Positions 57,561 through 64,000 of a stretch of DNA of 64,000 nt are shown here, piece after piece. The notes below the pieces were generated by a model. That model saw only the letters and a program-made list of their open reading frames with translations. It ran no database searches and had not been told where the DNA came from. The first letter of the stretch is position 1. Each line of letters opens with the position of its first letter. Location of the stretch: positions 34,651,613 to 34,715,612 of the forward strand of contig CP137669.1 of assembly GCA_037976565.1 (NCBI GenBank). The letters run 5' to 3'. The position numbers and the translations under genes were made by a program. The DNA comes from Mesocentrotus franciscanus (Eukaryota > Echinodermata > Echinoidea > Camarodonta > Strongylocentrotidae).

Positions 57561-58410
57561 ATTTTGAGGAATGTAACCACTCATCACATCTAGGTTGAGG
57601 GTGGCAAAATGTAGATTAATGTCATTGTCTAGTCAAAGGACATAAAAGTGCCATGCTGGGGCTAAAATCCATGACCTAACACACCCAGGTACAATATTTA
57701 AACCACTTGACTGGATGACACCTGCTGCTTGGGGAGGCGAGTACCTAAGCAGCGAGGCCTAGTCAAAGGCTAGCCTGTTAGGGGCAAGTATATTTCCAAT
57801 GCAAGACTAAAGGTCAGTGTTGTTTGCCCAAGCTCATCTTGGTAGCATTGAGCCTCTGAGGTATACTGTACCGTGTACATCGTAAATACACAGCTCTCAG
57901 ATTCTCTGTATGTATACAAAGAAAAAAAGAATGAAGTAATATCTTGTGGCATTCTACAGGCTTTCTTCCCAAGTTGAAACCCAAACTTCTGAACTAAATT
58001 TTTAAAAGAAAAGAAAAGAAAAACAAATAAAGAAGAGGGGTGAGACAAATTTCTCAGGGGTACGCCCACATCATGAATGTCTACCAGTTTAACATTCTGC
58101 CACTGATTAAGTTTTTAAATTGATGCAATAAAATGATTTTGCTGCACAGCTTCACACACAATGCCTGTATTTAAAAATGTTAGCAACAACAAAAAACATA
58201 CACAACCATGCTTTTCGAGTCCCCCCTCTACCCCATATCTTACTGTTTCAATTCAACTCAAACAGAGCTATTACAATACGAATTTTCTCAATGAATTTAA
58301 ATATTATGGACACAATATACATAATATATCTGCTGTGGACTAGTCAACCTAAACTTGGCAGCAATGCCAACAAGGCAACAAAATTCATACCCTCTCTACA
58401 CTAAATTTAA

Positions 58411-58787
58411 AGGCATCGTTTAACAATGTTAAATCTGAGATGCATGGCCCTACGTGTTATCAGTGCCTGTGATATGGTGTAATATTGAAGCCCTAAAAAA
58501 ACAGCGCTTCAAAATGATCATGAAGTGCCTCAGAAAAAGTAAAAATCTTTGAGTGACCGGTTTTACCATACTCATTTTCCCCAATAGACTGTAGTGTTAT
58601 AAAAACCGTTAGGAAAATCCAAAATTTGTTTCGATTTCCAATCATAAATATCTTCATAATCAGACAGGCGACCGGCTTGTAAAAGTCATGGGGTTCCTGA
58701 CTGACCTAAAGGTTTATAATTATCATTGCAGCATGAGCTAAATCCAGGATTTTGTTTCAGAATCTGAGGCAATGTTACTGAGTCACT
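58411..58787. mobile_element. TTAA-flanked element A, copy 2 (377 bp)
   Basis: Full-length uninterrupted copy, inverse to the one at 23.6 kb, with TTAA at 58407-58410 and 58788-58791. It provides the empty site for the nested insertion. Confidence 0.9.
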
Positions 58788-59222
58788 TTAAGATATATAT
58801 TCATAACTCAAAGTACATGTATTAGGGATGTCATTAACCCCATTTCATCGATAAGATCATTTATTTTATTTGCTGAGTCGTAAGAGTTTGTTTTTTTTCA
58901 AATTGGCTTACACTCTAGCTTATTCAATCTTTTTTTAAATATATTTAGTTCTAAAGTATAATAAATTTACATAGAGCTAGCAGTTAAGTTGCAGATTATC
59001 AAGACATACTGTAAATAGTGCTGTTCATCCTCTGTTTCAGTTGAACAATCATAATTTCAAGTTAGTCATACCATAACCGGATATTTTGCATGTGGTATCA
59101 TTCATTGAGCAGGAATTTATGGATATATAGTCATGCATACCTGTGGTGTAATGCTTGACAAACTTGTCCTTAAATTTTATGCATGGCATATTTTAATTGT
59201 AAATATTTTGTTTGCTCGTGCA

Positions 59223-59305
59223 GTAATAATAATAATAATAATAAAGATTTATTTATTAAGCGCATGATAAACGGAAGTTTCTGTATGCGCTTTACAAAGT
59301 AAAAC
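59223..59305 (-). mobile_element. Retroelement-type tail with (TAA)n
   Basis: (AAT)n at 59223-59243 adjoins TTATTAAGCGCATGATAAACGG and GCGCTTTACAAAGT. It is the same kind of tail as at 25.6 kb, in the opposite orientation. Confidence 0.5.
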
Positions 59306-59519
59306 ATAAGCATGTACAAGTATATTTAACTACAGTAGTTACAAGAACAAAATTATATTAGCCATAACAGCTCATGTACTGTTTGGGTCCGCCCCCCTCC
59401 CCCCCCCCAAAAAAAAAAAAAGATTATTACAAATCTGTTTGGTATGTAAAATCATTATTACAGGATTACAAGCTCAGCTGATGGAAAGTGTAAAACATAA
59501 AATATCTAGGCCTGTTTTG

Positions 59520-59870
59520 AAAGCCCCTTTTTGGTAGTCGACTACACAGTGATTTTTTTGGACGATTAATAGACTATTATCAGCGTTATAGCTACGGTGG
59601 GCGGCGCTGGGGGGCCTGCCCAGCACAGGGGATTTCCGCCCACCACTCCTGATGAAAAACACTGCTTCCGCCCAGGACTAATTTCACATAAAACCTGCTT
59701 TTTATTGTGACAGATTTCTATTTCACATCCATTTAGACTCTTTTTAGGCGATGTTCTTGGGTTCCCAATGAGTCATCGAGTATTCGGTTATCAAGTTCAT
59801 TATTCGACTACTGGCTTTATCGGGCGGGTAGTCGATTAAACGATTACTCGAAACGGGCCTAAAATTATCC
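59520..59870. mobile_element. Related TAGTCGACTA / ATTACTCGA element
   Basis: GGTAGTCGACTACACAGTGA at the left and GTAGTCGATTAAACGATTACTCGA at the right resemble the repeated TCGA-rich termini of the hAT-like copy at 3.6 kb. Ends and target duplication could not be fixed. Confidence 0.35.
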
Positions 59871-60184
59871 CAAGTCTTCAAAATTAAGTCGTTCCAGTTG
59901 CTTTTCAATTCTCATAAACACTCCTCTACCACAGATTTCTAAGAAATAGCTTTAAATAGAGACTTGGTTGACTTGCCTTTTCCCCAATGGCCTTTGTAGT
60001 GTTGCACAATGTAAATGTGAACTTGCTTCACAGATTGAGCTCATACAATACAAACAGCATGTTTACAATATCACTGTAATGAAACTCATCAAAGCGTTTT
60101 GAGTTTTATTTTCTCATCAAACTGGAAGACTATGTGCACCTTGTTGCCTGTCTGAAGATCACCAGATTTCATTTGGAATTAATA

Positions 60185-60264
60185 CCGTAAATCTCCGTGT
60201 ATAAGGCGCACTTTTTTGCCGCCGAAAAAATTTGAAAGTCGGGGGTGCGTCTTATACACGGGTA

Positions 60265-60295
<31 letters not shown>

Positions 60296-60767
60296 CGATT
60301 TGTGCCCTCCACCTAGCGCTATGCCTGGCAATGTCTCCCAGCTCAGTAATCGGTGTGTTGACTCACCACTGAAACTAGAACACTCAAATTTGTCTGTCAT
60401 CTTGGTTTGAAAGTAATCTTTCTAATAGATGTCAATATGTAGTTTATAATAATTCTTCCAATTTTTCTTCTATTACACATGGCATACCACAAGGTCCTAT
60501 CCTAGGTCCTCTACTGTTTTTATTTACATTAATGATCTTACACATTCTTCTAAAAAACGACGTTGTTCCTATTATTTGTGACAAGTTCACAAGCACAAAT
60601 CGGCGCCTTCAACTGCACCTCGCAGTTAAATGAAAGACCTTCCCCGCGTGGGTTTTTTAACACAGACCTGGAGGGGAAAAAAAAAAAAAAATCGTTTTTT
60701 TTTTTTTAAATCTTAAAAAAGGGGTGCGCCTTATACACGGGTGCGCCTTATACACGGAGATTTACGG
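60185..60767. mobile_element. TA-flanked element, CCGTAAAT family, with foreign insert
   Basis: The ends CCGTAAATCTCCGTGTATAA and its complement are flanked by TA. It is four times the length of the copy at 693 and carries a long poly-T, a poly-A and a piece of LINE reverse transcriptase in the middle. No transposase frame. Confidence 0.85.
60391..60545 (+). pseudogene. LINE reverse transcriptase fragment
   Basis: The plus strand reads SSWFESNLSNRCQYV, then SSITHGIPQGPILGPLLFL. This matches the conserved reverse-transcriptase block of non-LTR retrotransposons (WF.SYL.NR.Q.V ... G.PQGS.LGPLLFLLYIND). The frame is lost just after LLFL by an apparent one-base deletion. Both ends of the coding similarity are abrupt. 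It lies wholly inside the 60185-60767 DNA element. Confidence 0.8.
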
Positions 60768-61889
60768 TAGTACGAAAATGGGTCTCTAGTACCCACTATC
60801 ATTGCATGTCAATATCACTTCTATTTAGTTTTCTTTTTTCAAATTGAGGTGGGATCTGATCCAAGATTTTATAACGTGAAATTATTGAGAATTTTTTGAT
60901 GGGCAGCTTAACTCATGTGACTGACTGACTGGACAGATCTTTTGCGAATCTCTTTGCCTGCGCAGAGTTCCAAATCCCAAAGTACTGCAATATTAGCTTC
61001 CTGGTTTAGTACGAATCAGTGCAAAATAATTAGTCCTGTCACAGTAAAGCATACTTTGAACTGATTCACATGATGAAATGAAGGGCAAATTGCAAGGAGA
61101 TCTCGTATTTTTCTTAATAGCATTTTGGGAAGTCTTGAACAGTTTGATACGACACGTAGGAGTGGTATTCTGTGAGAAATTCTTCTCTGCAATACCTTTC
61201 CCTACATGCTATCTTCGCCTCGCATGCATAGTGCTGTCATTACCCTGGACAATCCCTGGACAATCCCCTTACTGCTTCCGTGTGTAAATGTACTGCACTT
61301 GCAGCTTCCTTCTTATTCTTATTGAGATATATGAGATACTCTTCCTGGACCTGAACATTTATTGAAAAATTATCTCTGCTGTAACAGTGGAGCATATTTT
61401 GTATTGATTGACAGGATTAAATGAAGGACAAACTGCAAGGGAACATCATCTATTTTAATAGCGGGGGGATACTAGTATTCCTGTTGCTGGTATTACTATT
61501 GGCTGATCATGGTCACTGACTCAGGGTCACTGACTCATGGTCTCCTTGCCCTGCCAGCAATATCAGCAAGGAGCGAGATCGCTAGCCATAAAAATCTTGC
61601 ATATCAATGTGATAGAGATTTCTAATTGAAGGAATTTAAAAAGATCATGCTGCAGTGTAAATAGCAAATATTTTTCAAAGAAGTTAGGTAATTCTTCGGA
61701 TATTTTTACATCTACTACTTACATGTACAGTACATCTAGATGTCATACACTGCGAAATTGACAGAGACTCGCATACACGCCACCTGATACACACAGTTCC
61801 GTGGATGCACCAATGTCTGTGTAATTGAGTTTTTATGGAAGTGTATCAATCATATATGATTATTTACATCTGGGGACTGACCTTTAACG

Positions 61890-61995
61890 TCACTATCCCA
61901 AATACGTGACTCGGTTCCGAACCAGTGTTGGCCTGAGCCAGTTTGTAGGCTAAGACAGAGAGCGGACCAAGTGAACGTACCACTAGACCACACAT
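61890..61995 (-). mobile_element. tRNA-like SINE fragment
   Basis: The minus strand has GTGGTCTAGTGGTACGTTCA, matching a Pol III A box in a tRNA-like context, and about 55 bases later TGGTTCGGAACC, close to a B box. The spacing and missing acceptor stem exclude an intact tRNA. A tRNA-derived SINE head is the likely explanation. Confidence 0.45.
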
Positions 61996-62284
61996 ATCAG
62001 CATTACTATCCTGGCTGTGTATAAAGTTGGGCAACACTGTACTGCAGCACATTCATGCAACATTTTGTAAAACCTGCTGCAGCTACCGTACTAAACTTTT
62101 ATCATGCATATTATTAACCACTCAATATTGATGAAAAATAACAAACAAATAAAATTTACCAGTTTTGGGTCTTTCAGCAAAAAAACAATGTTCAGGCATG
62201 TCGGGTGAACAAAAAAAAGGACAAAGTGAGAAGAAAAAATGATAAAGAACCAACATCCCCATCCCCTTCTCCGGACTTCTAGTG

Positions 62285-62478
62285 AAAAAAATTCACGGGG
62301 GCTCAGGGCGAATTCGCCCCCGATATGCCCGAAATGCCCAAAAGAGCCCCCGAAAATCAGAAAAGAGCCCCTGTAAATTTGCATAGAGTTCAATTCAAAA
62401 CAAATTTTAGAGTGTTATTTTTATGCAGGCAAGCTTGATAAGTAGCCCCCGAAAAATAAATATTAATTTTTTCCCTGC
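62285..62478 (-). repeat. Dispersed CGGGGGCT repeat, copy 2
   Basis: Inverse copy of 27672-27842 over its whole length, including GAGTGTTATTTTTATGCAGGC and the CCCCCGAAAA words. It has an extra CGATATGCCCG unit. Confidence 0.85.
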
Positions 62479-63875
62479 GGACCTCAATAGTCAATATCTA
62501 TTCAACCTTCTGAATTTAGGGTCTTTAGAAATCTTTACAGTGTACCAGTCACTAAAATGTACAGTACTTCCATGACTTAAATAAGTGAAAATTATTCTAG
62601 AACAAAGAGTCAAAACATTGGATTTTAGTGGCTGAAAACCCACTCCCGGGCTCCCTTTGGCCTTACTCTATGTTTATTTTCCAAGGTCAAGGACACACGT
62701 AGAACTTTAGTTTACATCAGCGATACAGCCAGCGCATGCGCATTACGTTCCTCCCGTCTCAGCTCATTTTCGTAATTTGGTGCCTAGCCGAGCCGACATA
62801 GGCCCTTTAGATTGGCTATCGCTGGCTCCCATAGGCTCTATGTTATAAGACATTAGTGTGAGGAGATGGCTTGCGATTTTCCGTTTTTACCGATACCAAA
62901 ATTATGATATTTCAGTCAAATCTTCTAATTGTTACAATTTTTTCAGCGTCCTTGAAAAGTTAAGTATTTGGCTTAAGTTTAAGTCTTACTTAACTAAGTC
63001 TTAAGTTTGAAAACTTCTCATTTTCGTCATATTTAAGGTACAAACTTGCAAGTTGTACTGAAATGTTCGTTGATTTTTCTATTTTATGTGTGTGCAATTT
63101 TGTGTGTGCGTCACCTATGTGTGAAATGCGTCACCTGTTTAAAGCATGTCATGTCAAAATCTCTGTGGTGCGACGTAATATTTCGTATTGACTTTGCCAT
63201 TGAACTAAAGTCGCGCTTAAGTCGCGCTTAAGTTAAGTAGGCCCTCTCTCACTTAAATTCGAAGCCACTTAGCGTATTGGCCAATCAGAGCGCGTAAACT
63301 CACTGTACATCGCGGAATGGTAAAAGTTCTACGTGGGACAAATGACACTTTAGCGCCAGCTCAAAACCGGCACGGTCCACATTCAGTGACAGTTCATGTC
63401 ATCATTAAATTTTCAATGCGCTATCAGACTTTTTCGTATAGAAATTAATAATAGAGTAAGGGAGTTCAGTCCCGAACTTGCCAAAGACCTTTTTGGGGGC
63501 TTGGCCTTGGCCTTCACTCTTCAGGCTTGATGACCTCGTCAGAAGCATGGCATTGAATGGCCCTTGCCACAGGGGAAAGTGATATTTCAGGGGATTATAC
63601 TGGGTTAAAAAGCAAGGCATCATAGAAGTGAGCATATATCATTTTTCTCTTCTCCGGCCTCTTCCAAGCTAGGTATACTGCACTGCACTGTACCGTCCAA
63701 ACTGCACTACATTGGCACGAATCTGCAGACATCACACAGTCACAGCTTCAGGCACACAGCTTGTACCGTACCCGCGCCCGCGAGTTAGGCGGACATGATG
63801 CCCTGCGATGGCTCTACCACGCATGTAGGTACCTCTCTCAATTACCTCATATTTTCACACTTTTCTACTACTTAC
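62479..63875. other. No coding exon seen; CpG-richer, with TTAAGT words
   Basis: Around 62955-63010 and 63208-63240 there are clustered CTTAAGT / ACTTAA words and a doubled GTCGCGCTTAA. This may be another inverted-repeat element. Words with raised CpG occur at 62720-62830. Confidence 0.4.
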
Positions 63876-63990
63876 CGTTTCAAATATTCAGCAAAATCGT
63901 TCTCTGATACTCAAGATAATCACTCAAAGTGCTGTTTTTATAAATCCGTTGGCGGTGTCGGAAATAATCAAATGTAGACGGTCGGACGGG
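63876..63990 (-). promoter_or_regulatory. Possible non-coding first exon and promoter
   Basis: On the minus strand a strong donor (GAAACG|GTAAGT) at 63875 ends a stretch with stops in all frames. A TATAAAA word lies about 65 bases upstream of the donor. This would suit a 5' untranslated exon of a gene running leftwards, for example AKT or the unknown gene. The true start is unknown and no acceptor partner can be assigned. Confidence 0.22.
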
Positions 63991-64000
63991 AGAGTTAGCC

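Noticed and set aside
61890..61995. Intact tRNA gene
   Set aside because: A- and B-box-like words exist, but no acceptor-stem pairing or anticodon arm could be made; called a SINE fragment.

Overview
The window is eukaryotic and AT-rich. It has introns, short exons with canonical GT-AG borders, many microsatellites and many short transposon remnants. It suggests a marine invertebrate. The animal-type AKT N-terminus, the frequent 'tacatgtacatg' runs and the crowd of small MITEs resemble echinoderm genomes, but that placement is inference. Almost none of the long open frames are genes; the real coding sequence lies in exons of about 30-270 bases.

Minus strand, left part: the N-terminal half of an AKT (protein kinase B) gene. 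Three coding exons join in frame: 28616-28547 (start codon), 8328-8203 and 7325-7214. Together they encode nearly a whole PH domain. The intron after the first coding exon is about 20.2 kb. The linker, kinase domain and C-terminal tail must lie left of base 1. An acceptor before the start exon implies an upstream non-coding exon, which I could not place with confidence.

Minus strand, middle part: a set of phase-compatible small exons (49596, 49034, 48838, 48157, possibly 41933, then a terminal exon 37510-37239 with a stop codon and an ATTAAA signal). They predict an unrecognised protein of roughly 170 residues, upstream of AKT and in the same direction. Another possible minus-strand exon is at 31521-31281, and a possible non-coding first exon touches the right edge.

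The rest is mobile and repetitive DNA. There are TA-flanked elements with CCGTAAAT or CAGTCAAACCTG ends, three TTAA-flanked elements including a nested insertion with an empty-site copy elsewhere in the window, a pair of about 455-bp elements with 3-bp target duplications, a probable hAT remnant, foldback elements, LINE reverse-transcriptase fragments and a tRNA-like SINE. There is also a 1.28-kb satellite built on telomere-like CCCTAA words and a 103-bp tandem array broken by a LINE tail.

The most interesting arrangements are where repeats meet genes: inverted 455-bp elements flank the AKT start exon; a MITE ends four bases from a splice acceptor of the unknown gene; and a CCAAT/TATA-like module near that gene's first exon is repeated 2.5 kb away. 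No bacterial-type operon, CRISPR array, rRNA or intact tRNA was seen.
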